Shown here: piece by piece, positions 17,231 through 25,818 of the stretch
Position numbering within the stretch: the stretch's first letter is position 1
Layout of the letters: each line of letters opens with the position of its first letter
NCBI RefSeq assembly: GCF_900111825.1
Contig: NZ_FOJM01000005.1
Location: 1 to 64,000 of the forward strand
DNA: 64,000 nucleotides
Source of the DNA: Pedobacter suwonensis
GTDB taxonomy: Bacteria > Bacteroidota > Bacteroidia > Sphingobacteriales > Sphingobacteriaceae
Direction of reading: 5' to 3'
Notes under the pieces: generated by a model
The model's database searches: none
Seen by the model: the letters and a program-made list of their open reading frames with translations, nothing else
Told to the model about the DNA's origin: nothing
Position numbers and translations under genes: made by a program

Positions 17231-17327
17231 TATTCAATAGATTTTTACCGGAAGGTAATCTCTTTTTGAGCTTGTGATGGTTATAGCTGTTTTTGCGCCA
17301 GATGGAAACATCAGCCACCACAGATCG

Positions 17328-17858
17328 TCAGACCAGATTCTTCAAGCCGTCAAAAATACTTTCGAAAAAAGTAGAAAGATTTAATCCGTTACTATGGTTG
17401 AAATATACAAATACCAGGAGCACGATTATCACAAATATGATAAGTTTACGGAAGGCGAAAGCGATGATAATCAGTGCGATAGGGATGATGAATAACCATA
17501 AACTGTTGATGGTGTAAGGACTTAAATCGGTATCTTTTTTATAAACATACACGAGTTTGCTATGTGTACCGGCGTCGTTTTGGTGTTTGATATAAACAAA
17601 AGTAGATTTATCGATCGGTAAAGGCAGCACCGCTATGCCATCATTAAATTTTAATACCTGGGTAAAGCCACTTACACTAAAGGTATAGGTTCCGTTAATG
17701 CTCTCGTTGGGGTTGTTCAAAGAATCGGCTGCTATGATGGCCAGTTTACTGTTTTTTAGCAAATTCTCTTTTACCAGGAAATTATTGATTGATGCGTTTT
17801 GTGCAAAGCCGAAAAGGCCGTTTATACACAGCAAAAACAAGAGTACGATTCGTTTCAT
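17328..17858 (-). CDS. Small exported membrane protein of unknown function
   Basis: 176 residues, not recognised. Residues 1-20 are a signal peptide ending FGFAQ. A beta-rich domain follows (GTYTFSVSGFTQVLKFNDG), then two adjacent hydrophobic segments near the C-terminus (SLWLFIIPIALIIIAFAF and LIIFVIIVLLVFVYF) and a short tail. Its start codon overlaps the stop of the patatin gene by 4 bp (17855-17858), so the two are probably translationally coupled and may act together at the envelope. Confidence 0.75.
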   Translation of the reverse strand: MKRIVLLFLLCINGLFGFAQNASINNFLVKENLLKNSKLAIIAADSLNNPNESINGTYTFSVSGFTQVLKFNDGIAVLPLPIDKSTFVYIKHQNDAGTHSKLVYVYKKDTDLSPYTINSLWLFIIPIALIIIAFAFRKLIIFVIIVLLVFVYFNHSNGLNLSTFFESIFDGLKNLV

Positions 17859-20173
17859 TCGATAGAACGTTTATTGTAAATTAAATAACCGATATGCAAT
17901 AATACGCCATTTCTTTTAATAGCATCATTATATAAATTATAACTTAGGCTAACCGGGCCCAGAGGTGAATGATAAACCAGACCAGCGGTACCTGCATAAC
18001 GTAATTTTGTAATGGCCTTTGCATAACTGATGTCCTGGAAATTATTCAGCTCAAATTCTTTATGCGGTAAAAATAAATAACCCTCTAATCTAAAATCAAG
18101 GTTTTTTTTAACATTATAAATGTTTTTTATTCCGCCAGCGGCATAGGTGGTCGCCCTAAATTTATCCAGGAACAGCGAGCGGCTATCTTGCAGTGGGTAA
18201 AAGGCCGGAGCGGTTAAAAGCGTTGCGTAATAGTTGCTAAATAAGGGCTGATTCGAAATTACACCTTCAACAATGTAACCCAGCGTATATTTGTTGAGGT
18301 GTAAAAAATAGTTCTCCTGCGTAAGCTTAATACTGGCCCAATGGCGTAGCTGGCTACTGCCCGGGATTTTCACAAAACCAGGGGTATTCCGGAAAATGTT
18401 ACCGGGATTATAATTTTCGCGACCGGTGGTGTAATTAAAACTTAACGAAAAGCTTTGGCCATTGGTGGCGTATTGTTTTCTGTTCAGCGAATTCTTTTCC
18501 AGGTTTAACGAGCCCCTGAAGCCATTAAATATAGTTTGATCTAAGAAATCGCCTACTGCAAAGGTATTATTTGGACTGTACCGGTCATTATTGTTGATAA
18601 AGTTAGCATGGAGCACAATTTTGGTGTTGTAATTTAATGGCATTCCCATCATCAGATCGATCTTCCGGTCTGACTGTTCGATATAAATGGGGCGTGGGTT
18701 TTCAATAAAAATCTGACTGGTATTATAAAAATTCCAGTGGTTATAGGTTAGCTCTGCGGCAAGAAACAGGGGGAGCCTGGTTGGATAATCTACCCGTCCA
18801 TTCACTTGTACTGATTCGTAAAAACGACCGGAGTAAAAGCTGGTTCCGAAAGTGTAGGATTTGCGGTTGAGGTAATTGTATTGCGCACCTAAAAAAACAT
18901 TACTGATGGGCCTGGTTGAAATATTGCCACCCAACTCGAGCTTAAAACTCTTTTTGGGCTGTGCCACTACTTCAAAGGTATAGCTGTCTGTTGCAGCCTG
19001 ATAAGAAATTTTGGGATATACCGTTTCAAAAGTTTGGTCGGCAACAAGTTTGTAATACCCACGTTTAACATCTTGCAGGTTAAAAGTAGTTTTATCGCTT
19101 TTGAAAAGCCTTTCTACATATCTTTTTTGCTGGTTGTTTACACCGGTTACGATGATACTACTGAATCTGAGATCTGGTTTTTTCGAATTGAATTTTTCCC
19201 TTTTCTGCGCCAGTTCTTCATCGCTCACCCTTCTGCTGATCAAAGCTTTAATCCTTGGCATATCAGCCATGGTGGCATCATATCCTTTTTTGATCAGCTC
19301 TGCTACCGGAGCGAAGTTGGTTACGCTGTAAGTGGCTAAATCTGGCTGGATATATACACCGTTTTTACCGATCATGGTAGAGTCTGATTTAGATAAGAAC
19401 ATGTATACCAGAAAGCGGTTCATTAAACGATCGTCGATGTTTTTAGGATATTCGTTATAGGTTTTGGAAGAAACATTGGCCCCAATCATATAATCGGGCT
19501 TAAAATCTCTTTCCATTACGTCTGCCGGGAAATTATTGTAAAGGCCACCGTCAAAAACATACTTGCCATCTAATTTAATTGGCCTGTAGATAATGGGTAC
19601 CGTCATGGTGGCCCTTACGGCTTCAGCCAAACTTCCTTTACTTACCGTGATGCTTTTTTGCGAAAGCACATCGGCAACCATACAGCGATAGGGAACAAAC
19701 AGGTTGTCGAAATTATCTTTGGAAACGGCTGAGGCCTGTGAAAAAAGCTCCAGAAAAGCAAAATTCAAGGGAATATCATTAATCAGATTGGAACGGAAGC
19801 TAAAATGAAAACCCGTATCAATAGCCACTTTTGCGGTAAGCATGGAGGCATTGGGTGTATTTTTCTGGAAATAATACGTATAATCACTTGTGTAACGTCC
19901 GTTTACCCAGTTCTGAAAGTCGTTACTCAGGGCTATTTCCTCAATCTGTTTTGGACTATAGCCAGCCGCATACATGGCGCCAACGATCCCGCCCATAGAG
20001 GTGCCGGTAATGTAATCGATTGGAATGTGGTTTTCTTCAAGGGCCTTTAGCGTACCAATGTGCGACAATCCTTTAGCACCACCGCCACTAAATACGAGAC
20101 CTACTTTTTGCGCCTGCAATTGGCTACAACACAGAACGAACAGGATCAGCAAATATCTTTTAAAAGTTACCAC
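17855..20173 (-). CDS. Patatin-like phospholipase with POTRA and outer-membrane barrel
   Basis: 772 residues. Signal peptide 1-22 (ending LQAQ). The patatin domain has the oxyanion loop GGGAKGLSHIG (30-40), nucleophile motif GTSMGG with Ser59, and the second dyad residue in VFDGGLYNN near 210. A POTRA-like unit follows (FSSIIVTGVNNQQKRYVERLF, about 340) and then a long beta-rich C-terminus ending in a barrel strand (LLHIGYLIYNK). This is the PlpD-type layout, in which the barrel anchors or exports the lipase. It is the first of a two-gene unit with the protein at 17328. Confidence 0.9.
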   Translation of the reverse strand: MVTFKRYLLILFVLCCSQLQAQKVGLVFSGGGAKGLSHIGTLKALEENHIPIDYITGTSMGGIVGAMYAAGYSPKQIEEIALSNDFQNWVNGRYTSDYTYYFQKNTPNASMLTAKVAIDTGFHFSFRSNLINDIPLNFAFLELFSQASAVSKDNFDNLFVPYRCMVADVLSQKSITVSKGSLAEAVRATMTVPIIYRPIKLDGKYVFDGGLYNNFPADVMERDFKPDYMIGANVSSKTYNEYPKNIDDRLMNRFLVYMFLSKSDSTMIGKNGVYIQPDLATYSVTNFAPVAELIKKGYDATMADMPRIKALISRRVSDEELAQKREKFNSKKPDLRFSSIIVTGVNNQQKRYVERLFKSDKTTFNLQDVKRGYYKLVADQTFETVYPKISYQAATDSYTFEVVAQPKKSFKLELGGNISTRPISNVFLGAQYNYLNRKSYTFGTSFYSGRFYESVQVNGRVDYPTRLPLFLAAELTYNHWNFYNTSQIFIENPRPIYIEQSDRKIDLMMGMPLNYNTKIVLHANFINNNDRYSPNNTFAVGDFLDQTIFNGFRGSLNLEKNSLNRKQYATNGQSFSLSFNYTTGRENYNPGNIFRNTPGFVKIPGSSQLRHWASIKLTQENYFLHLNKYTLGYIVEGVISNQPLFSNYYATLLTAPAFYPLQDSRSLFLDKFRATTYAAGGIKNIYNVKKNLDFRLEGYLFLPHKEFELNNFQDISYAKAITKLRYAGTAGLVYHSPLGPVSLSYNLYNDAIKRNGVLLHIGYLIYNKRSIE

Positions 20174-20202
20174 CCCTAAAAATAAGTGTTTTTCTTTTAA
20201 AA

Positions 20203-20676
20203 TCAGTTCAATATGAAAATGTTATAAGTTAAAAATGTAGCAAAACTTACCCACATGATGTATGGGATAAAAAGTATTCCGGCCCATTTATTGATTTTAT
20301 AAAAAGTGATGGCATTAATAACGATCACAAGCAACAGTAAAATGATTTCTGCCAGCGCAAAACCTATTTCATGCAGATAAAAGAAAATGAACGACCAGGC
20401 GAGATTCAAAATCAGCTGGATGAGGTAAATGGCTACAGTACGAGGGAAATGAACAATTTTATCGCGTCTTACCCAAACGAGATAGGCCGCAATACCTATT
20501 AAGATATAAAGGCTGGTCCAAACCGGTGCAAAAAGCCAATCTGGCGGATTAAACGATGGTTTATTTAATGTTGGGTACCAGGTTTTGACCGATTGAGCAG
20601 TAGCCCATCCGCCTAAGGCGCCAACACCCAGTGTAATGGCAATGTTAATAATAAAGGCCAGCGGTTTGAATTTCAT
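20203..20676 (-). CDS. tspO: TspO/MBR family tryptophan-rich sensory protein
   Basis: 157 residues, five hydrophobic helices. Family features: GALGGWAT near residue 20, W-Y-P-T-L-N-K-P-S-F-N-P-P-D-W (about 33-47), FAPVWTSLYILIGIAAYLVW (about 49-68) and NLAWSFIFF. TspO proteins bind and help turn over porphyrins and related ligands in the membrane. Single gene between the patatin and M28 genes. Confidence 0.93.
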   Translation of the reverse strand: MKFKPLAFIINIAITLGVGALGGWATAQSVKTWYPTLNKPSFNPPDWLFAPVWTSLYILIGIAAYLVWVRRDKIVHFPRTVAIYLIQLILNLAWSFIFFYLHEIGFALAEIILLLLVIVINAITFYKINKWAGILFIPYIMWVSFATFLTYNIFILN

Positions 20677-20721
20677 GTGATAAATTTGAGTTTAAATACG
20701 GATAAAACCAAAATATTTTAA

Positions 20722-22071
20722 TTATCTGCCTATACCGGGTACTACGGGTAAACTCTCATTACCATCATTTCCAACACTCTGAACGGCGAATAAATAATTG
20801 TCTTTACTGTAGGGCAATCTTAATTCAGTAGCGGAAGTGAAAAATTTCTTTTCCCAGACAGCGCTACTGGTTTCGCGCATTAATACATAATAGCCTTTCA
20901 CCGTACCAATAAGGGGGGCTTTCCAATATAAAAGGGTAGAGTTGCTCAGGTTTTTAACGTCAACCTTTACTTCGGTTGGGCTTGAAGGGGCTTTGGCCAG
21001 ATTGGCTAAAACAGCAATATTTACACCTGTGTTTTTGCGTAAATATTCAAAATCCATAAATTCCTGCAGATCGCCATACCGCACACCATTTTCTGTTCTC
21101 AGGTCTTGATGCTGGTGATCGAAGTTTTCGTTCATTTCGGTGATGCGTACGGCTGTAAAACCATTTTCTACGAATGGGGTATGGTCTCCGCCACGTAGAA
21201 ACCGGTCGTTTCTGTAAATTAATTTAACTTCTAACTGATCTACATAACGCTCGCCTATTTCTTTAACATAACGTGCCAACTGACGGCTTTTACCATCGTT
21301 CTCCAAGCCAAACTGGCGGATACTTTTGGCATTTTTATCCAGATCGAAACTGGGTAAACCCTCGCTAAATACACGCAGCCTTGTATTATCAATAATTTGT
21401 GTTTCGCTGCTATTGTTACTGCCAATCATATCATTGTTCAGCATGGCATCTAAGCTCCAGTTTTCTTTTTTAGCTTTCGATGCCATAAAACCAGAACCCA
21501 GTAGAGATTGTTCTTCTCCGCTTACGGCTACAAATATGATGGTTGCCGGAAATTTATACTGACTCATAATCCTGGCGGCCTCTATTACGCCTGCTACTCC
21601 GCTGCCATCATCGTTAGCGCCCGGCGCATCACTGGTTCTGTTCATCACATCCGTAACACGGCTATCCAGGTGTCCGCTTACTACATAAACCCGTTTATCA
21701 TTGGCATCCGTGCCTTTTAATATCGCTACGGCATTGCCTAAAAGTGTAGGCTGATCTACTCTTTTACCGTCAGGTTTGAGGGTAATGGTATCCAGGTACG
21801 CAGTAAGCCTGCCATCACTTTGCTTTGCAAACTGGTTAAATTTACTCAGCACCCAATTTCTTGCGGCTCCAATTCCTTTTGTTTTACTTTTAATGTCGCT
21901 AAGCGTATTTCTGGTTCCGAAAGAAACCATTTTACTGATATAAGATTTTAGCGAATCGGGATTTACAGCCTTGACCATTTTATCGATATCCTGATTTCGG
22001 TTAACCACAACCTGGGCCTGTAGCGATAAACTAATGGCAATAAAAGTAAGTAGGATATAGGCTCTTTTCAT
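20722..22071 (-). CDS. Secreted M28-family zinc aminopeptidase
   Basis: 449 residues with a signal peptide (1-20, ending LQAQ). The five zinc ligands of the co-catalytic M28 site can be assigned: His134 (SGHLDS), Asp154 (GANDDGSG), Glu187 following the general base Glu186 (SGEEQ), Asp214 (NNDMIG) and His297 (GGDHTPF). A C-terminal fibronectin-III-like module starts near residue 368 (SSPTEVKVDVKNLSNSTLLYW). Probably an exported peptidase that trims peptides in the periplasm or outside. Single gene. Confidence 0.9.
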   Translation of the reverse strand: MKRAYILLTFIAISLSLQAQVVVNRNQDIDKMVKAVNPDSLKSYISKMVSFGTRNTLSDIKSKTKGIGAARNWVLSKFNQFAKQSDGRLTAYLDTITLKPDGKRVDQPTLLGNAVAILKGTDANDKRVYVVSGHLDSRVTDVMNRTSDAPGANDDGSGVAGVIEAARIMSQYKFPATIIFVAVSGEEQSLLGSGFMASKAKKENWSLDAMLNNDMIGSNNSSETQIIDNTRLRVFSEGLPSFDLDKNAKSIRQFGLENDGKSRQLARYVKEIGERYVDQLEVKLIYRNDRFLRGGDHTPFVENGFTAVRITEMNENFDHQHQDLRTENGVRYGDLQEFMDFEYLRKNTGVNIAVLANLAKAPSSPTEVKVDVKNLSNSTLLYWKAPLIGTVKGYYVLMRETSSAVWEKKFFTSATELRLPYSKDNYLFAVQSVGNDGNESLPVVPGIGR

Positions 22072-22177
22072 TTGAGGAGGCTTTTTTGGAAACTAATGAT
22101 TTTATTTATAACGAAGATATTAAATGATTGCCGGAATGTGAATGGCTAAAAATTAAAGGCATGTAACAATTCGGCGT

Positions 22178-22208
22178 AAAAAAGCCCTTTGAAAATGATT
22201 CAAAGGGC
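22178..22208 (-). terminator. Intrinsic terminator
   Basis: GCCCTTTGAA (22184-22193) pairs with TTCAAAGGGC (22199-22208). On the minus strand it is followed by six T. It ends the gene at 22273-22770. Its stem closely resembles the terminator at 22975. Confidence 0.85.
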
Positions 22209-22272
22209 GTTAACTTATACAAAGTAATGATTTTTCGTCTGAGATATACTATAATATTGTAGATCAGTAATA

Positions 22273-22770
22273 TCAATTATATTCTTTTTTGTCGTATTGA
22301 ATAACAATTGTGTCCAGATTTAAATACCCTTCTGGATCTGTAGTTATGTTGCCAATTATTTTGGGGATGGCATAAACATCGATCATTTTTGAGTTATTAT
22401 CTGATGATAAAACGATAACAACTACTTTCACCTGCACACCCTTATAACCTTTAGAAACTATCTCGGAATAATCCAGTTTAGCGATCTTCGTTTTGTCAAG
22501 AAATACAGCATCGATAAGAGGATTATTGATATTTACATCCGAATTAATTTTTCCAGCTATTTTTTTTAGCGCCACTGCTAGGGTAAAACTATAAACCGCT
22601 GTTGAGTCTTTAAGTTTATTGAATGCGATACAGTTATCAATTATTTTACTAAAACTGGAAATATCTGCTTTACGTTCCTGGGCATTTAATGAACCGACCC
22701 CAAGGAATATCGCCAAAAAAAATGTAAGTATTGATTGTGCAGCGGTTTTCCTTTTTGGTTGACGATACAT
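22273..22770 (-). CDS. Exported hypothetical protein
   Basis: About 165 residues from the Met at 22770; the frame is open to 22818. Not recognised. A basic stretch (YRQPKRKTAAQ) precedes a hydrophobic signal ending SLNAQ. The mature part is a mixed alpha/beta domain of about 120 residues with hydrophobic strands (VQVKVVVIVLSS and LNLDTIVIQYDKKEY). Single transcription unit with its own terminator at 22178. No Cys in the mature region. Confidence 0.65.
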   Translation of the reverse strand: MYRQPKRKTAAQSILTFFLAIFLGVGSLNAQERKADISSFSKIIDNCIAFNKLKDSTAVYSFTLAVALKKIAGKINSDVNINNPLIDAVFLDKTKIAKLDYSEIVSKGYKGVQVKVVVIVLSSDNNSKMIDVYAIPKIIGNITTDPEGYLNLDTIVIQYDKKEYN

Positions 22771-22974
22771 TGCGTACTGTTCAGATTTACAACTTGGTTT
22801 TATCATTAATGGCATCACTCCTAAGCAAATGGACAGCAGAATTGCTTAGGCTAATTCTCATCATTTTATGCTTGGATTAACGAAGGATACAAAATACATT
22901 ATATGTGCAAGTTAGTTAATTAAACCATCAAAAAATAAAGCTTTTTATTTTTAAAAAAGTAGCATTTGGACCTG

Positions 22975-23005
22975 AAAAAGGCCCTTTGAAACGAATCAAA
23001 TGGCC
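22975..23005 (-). terminator. Intrinsic terminator of the M16-like gene
   Basis: GGCCCTTTGA (22980-22989) pairs with TCAAATGGCC (22996-23005) with one mismatch, then T5 on the minus strand. Located 18 bp after the stop codon. Confidence 0.75.
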
Positions 23006-23022
23006 TTGACTTAATTTCAATA

Positions 23023-23643
23023 TTACTTTGTAACAGCTGATGTTAGTTCGTGTGTCCGGCTCCAATTGCCAAAAGCTTTTTTTGCTGAAGCTTTAGCTGT
23101 ATTTAAATCAATATCGCCTGCAATGGTCAGAAATGTTTTTTCAGGAGAAATCTGGTTATAAAAGTTTTTAACATCGGCCAGTGTTAAGGCGTTGATCGAA
23201 TTTTCATTTACCGTTTGATCATAATCATGATCTTGTTGCTTGATGCTGGCCATCAATTTAGTTTTTGCCACTTCAAAGGTAAGTTGATCAAAGCTAGCGT
23301 TTTGAATTACCGAAGCCATCTGTATCAGGTCTTTCTCCAGGTCAGTATTTAACGTAGCCAGCTTACCACTGTTGTCTTTAAAACTGATGTTCGGGCTTTT
23401 ACTTTCATTTTCATTTAGCACGGCATTTAATAGCTCAACTATACCATCTTTTTTAGTGTCAAATGCTTTGATATCCAAGGTGAAACTGGAATAAGCCTTC
23501 GGCGATTTATTATTTTCTGAAATAATAATGTTCATGCCATTCTTAAGTTTGTAACCCACCGGCTCTTTAAAAGTCTGTGCTTCGACTGTAAAAACGGAAA
23601 GGACAGCAACAGTAGAAAGTACAATTGTTTTGATTTTGTTCAT
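23023..23643 (-). CDS. Short degenerate M16 (insulinase-like) protein
   Basis: 206 residues with a signal peptide (1-22, ending VEAQ). The start resembles an M16 N-terminal strand (YKLKNGMNIIISEN, as in 'LdNGlkvi') and the end resembles the M16 substrate-binding half (LADVKNFYNQISPEKTFLTIAGDIDLNTAKASAKKAFGNW). The zinc motif HxxEH is absent and the protein is half the usual ~430 residues. The middle of a normal M16 domain appears deleted, so it cannot be a zinc peptidase. It may be a remnant or a partner protein. It has a good signal peptide and a terminator, so it is probably expressed. Confidence 0.7.
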   Translation of the reverse strand: MNKIKTIVLSTVAVLSVFTVEAQTFKEPVGYKLKNGMNIIISENNKSPKAYSSFTLDIKAFDTKKDGIVELLNAVLNENESKSPNISFKDNSGKLATLNTDLEKDLIQMASVIQNASFDQLTFEVAKTKLMASIKQQDHDYDQTVNENSINALTLADVKNFYNQISPEKTFLTIAGDIDLNTAKASAKKAFGNWSRTHELTSAVTK

Positions 23644-24105
23644 TTTGTTTTTTTATTGATAATAAGGATAATCGTCAGTAGATCTTTTGGCATGACAAAT
23701 CATTGATTTTTCAATGAATTGAGCATAAATGGTGAGATTTACAAGAACTGGCCTATATACGTTGCTACATCCGCAATGGATTTTGGCAAACGGATATTTT
23801 ATTCATTTCGTTCATTATGCTGTTCTGAATTATTTGCGCGCACTAATTATATTATTTCAGACAGCGACCTTTAAGGTTCATAGTTAGCAAAAAGTTGATT
23901 CGCCTTTAGAAACTGGTTGACAAAGACGAAATATCAAGAGGACGGGAGGAGTCGGGCTACTATAGCGCGTACTGTGCATCCCTGTTATTGGATAATGGAA
24001 TATTAACAATAGGTTGTTTTTCCAAAGGCAGGAGGATTGCCTGGTTCATTCAAACAAAATTACAACAATACAACAATTTAGGCGCGCAATATTTATCAAT
24101 AAAAG
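23644..24105. other. Gene-free spacer, nothing recognised
   Basis: About 460 bp between divergent genes. It should contain the M16-like gene promoter and ends at the ccmB promoter. The longer ccmB frame from 24014 overlaps it but lacks family similarity. No repeat family of the window was seen. Confidence 0.5.
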
Positions 24106-24113
24106 TATCTTTG
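24106..24113 (+). promoter_or_regulatory. ccmB -7 promoter element
   Basis: TATCTTTG, a full match to TAnnTTTG, ending only 5 bp before the ATG at 24119. The transcript would have almost no 5' leader. It also rules out the upstream start at 24014. Confidence 0.6.
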
Positions 24114-24118
24114 CGGCT

Positions 24119-24784
24119 ATGCAATTGGCCAAAGAGGTTAAATATTTAATTCACAAGGAAGTATTGTTAGAGTGGCGCTCCAAATATACCATTAACGGTG
24201 TATTGCTTTATGTGGTCTCTACCATTTTTACATGTTACCTCTCTTTTGTTAGCCTTGGCGATAAATTAACCTGGAACGCACTCTTTTGGATCATTATGCT
24301 TTTTGCCTCGATTAATGGCGTATCGAAAAGTTTTTTACAGGAAACCAAAGGTCAGCAGTTATATAGTTATGTATTGGCCAGTCCGGCTGCAGTGTTAATA
24401 TCCAAAACGGTGTACAATACAATACTGATGTTGGTGCTTACTACTATTGCTTTAGGTTTTTACACTTTGGTTTTTGATTCTTTTACGCCGCCCGATTTAT
24501 TGATGTATTATGTAGCTGTATTATTGGGTAGTATCAGTTTTTCTACTGTATTTACCATGGTTTCGGCCATAGCGAGCAAAGCGGGTAATGGTGGGATGCT
24601 GATGGCTATTTTAAGCTTTCCGATCATTATCCCGGTATTGATTCTGCTAATTAAACTGGCTAAAAATGCGGTTGATGGTCTGCCATGGGAGAATAGTTAC
24701 GATGAAATAACGATGTTGCTGGTGGTAAATGTACTTGTGGTGGCAACCTCTTTACTGTTATTTCCTTACCTTTGGAGGGATTAA
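24119..24784 (+). CDS. ccmB: Heme exporter subunit CcmB
   Basis: 221 residues from the Met at 24119, the normal CcmB length. Six hydrophobic segments, starting after KEVKYLIHKEVLLEWRSKYTINGVLLY; SKSFLQETKGQQLYSYVLASPAAVL (about 66-90) is the family signature. With CcmA and CcmC it loads heme onto CcmE. The ATPase gene ccmA is not in this window. ccmC follows after 81 bp. Confidence 0.92.
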   Translation: MQLAKEVKYLIHKEVLLEWRSKYTINGVLLYVVSTIFTCYLSFVSLGDKLTWNALFWIIMLFASINGVSKSFLQETKGQQLYSYVLASPAAVLISKTVYNTILMLVLTTIALGFYTLVFDSFTPPDLLMYYVAVLLGSISFSTVFTMVSAIASKAGNGGMLMAILSFPIIIPVLILLIKLAKNAVDGLPWENSYDEITMLLVVNVLVVATSLLLFPYLWRD

Positions 24785-24865
24785 TATGGAAGATGGGAAA
24801 TGGAAGATGGAACAAAGAAACATTAACTAATTCAATCATTTAAAATTCGATAATTAAATATAAAT

Positions 24866-25528
24866 ATGCATAAAACTTGGTGGAAAATTTTAGGTTCGGT
24901 TTTGGTAATTTATACGGCAATTGCAGGTTTATTACTTCACGTACCGCGTTTACCAATATTAAATGAAACGATTAGAAATCTGTATTTTCATGTGCCCATG
25001 TGGTTTTCGATGATTGTACTTTTTTCGATCTCAGTCTTTTATAGTATAAAATCGTTGAGTACGAAAAGTGAAATTGATGATATGAAGGCTGTAGAGAGTG
25101 TAAATGCAGGAATTATTTTTGGTCTTTTGGGTTTGGTTACCGGCGCCATCTGGGCTAAATATTGCTGGGGAGAATTTTGGAGCTTTGACCCCAAACAAAA
25201 TTTTGCCGCTATTTCTGTTTTATTATACTTTGCCTATCTCATTCTCCGGAATGCAATTGACGAAGAACAAAAAAGAGCAAAGATTTCTGCCATTTACAAT
25301 ATTTTTGCCTTTCCGATGATGGTGGTCTTGCTTTTTGTTTTACCCCGGCTAAAAGATTCCTTACATCCGGGCAATGGCGGTAACCCTGGTTTTAACAGTT
25401 ACGATTTGGATAGTCGCATGCGCATGGTGTTTTACCCTGCCTGTTTGGGCTGGATCCTGATTGGCTATTGGGTATATACCATCCGTTTCAGAATACGTAC
25501 TATTGAGAACAAACAACAACATAACTAA
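24866..25528 (+). CDS. ccmC: Cytochrome c biogenesis protein CcmC
   Basis: 220 residues, six hydrophobic segments. The WWD heme-handling motif is WGEFWSFDPKQN (about 107-118), with flanking conserved His in LLHVPRLP (near 25) and YFHVPMW (near 44). CcmC attaches heme to CcmE at the periplasmic face. It ends 1 bp before the ccmD-like gene. Confidence 0.92.
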   Translation: MHKTWWKILGSVLVIYTAIAGLLLHVPRLPILNETIRNLYFHVPMWFSMIVLFSISVFYSIKSLSTKSEIDDMKAVESVNAGIIFGLLGLVTGAIWAKYCWGEFWSFDPKQNFAAISVLLYFAYLILRNAIDEEQKRAKISAIYNIFAFPMMVVLLFVLPRLKDSLHPGNGGNPGFNSYDLDSRMRMVFYPACLGWILIGYWVYTIRFRIRTIENKQQHN

Positions 25529-25529
25529 A

Positions 25530-25751
25530 ATGAAGAAAATATTTTTCTCCCTGATATTAATGATGGCTACTATGCAGTTATTTGCACAAGATAATGGCGT
25601 AGAAATGGCCGATAGTCTTCGTAGCAATGGAAAAATTTACGTGGTGGTTATCTGCATCGTAATTATTCTGGTAGGTTTGCTCGCATACCTTTTCTCCATC
25701 GATAGAAGATTAAAGAAAATCGAAAAAGAAAACCACATCAGTGATAAATAA
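25530..25751 (+). CDS. ccmD: CcmD-family small membrane protein
   Basis: 73 residues from the Met at 25530. Signal-like first segment (KKIFFSLILMMATMQLFAQ), then one transmembrane helix (KIYVVVICIVIILVGLLAYLF) and a charged cytoplasmic end (DRRLKKIEKE). Together with its place directly after ccmC this identifies the CcmD family, which helps release heme-loaded CcmE. A terminator follows at 25789. Confidence 0.82.
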   Translation: MKKIFFSLILMMATMQLFAQDNGVEMADSLRSNGKIYVVVICIVIILVGLLAYLFSIDRRLKKIEKENHISDK

Positions 25752-25788
25752 AGGATCGTAATTGCGATAGTCCGGATAATTTTTCAGA

Positions 25789-25818
25789 GGAGATCAATAT
25801 CAGTTGATCTCCTTTTTT
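25789..25818 (+). terminator. Intrinsic terminator after ccmBCD
   Basis: GGAGATCAA (25789-25797) and TTGATCTCC (25804-25812) form a perfect 9-bp stem, followed by six T. Confidence 0.88.

Larger units (their letters stand above)
16224..17327. repeat. Gene-free repeat block with two diverged copies of a multi-hairpin unit
   Basis: About 1.1 kb without a gene. Copy A core (about 16402-16625) and copy B core (about 16926-17135) share GCGTTACCCC, GGAATTTAATT, CGGGGTTAAGCAAAGGGCGG with GGGCTAGCG, and a roughly 40-bp stretch starting GTTAATCGTTAAAAGCGATT. The CCACGGAAACACGGATTAGC element occurs in each (16340, 16811). Around them are four hairpins of the GGTTTGTG type and four TGTCAG palindromes, listed separately. 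Stem arms change together between copies (CCCCGAT/ATCGGGG in A, CCCCGGT/ACCGGGG in B). The reading frames here are short and repeat-derived. Confidence 0.8.

Noticed and set aside
16224-17327. CRISPR array
   Set aside because: Repeats are of different families, vary in sequence and spacing, and no constant repeat-spacer period exists.
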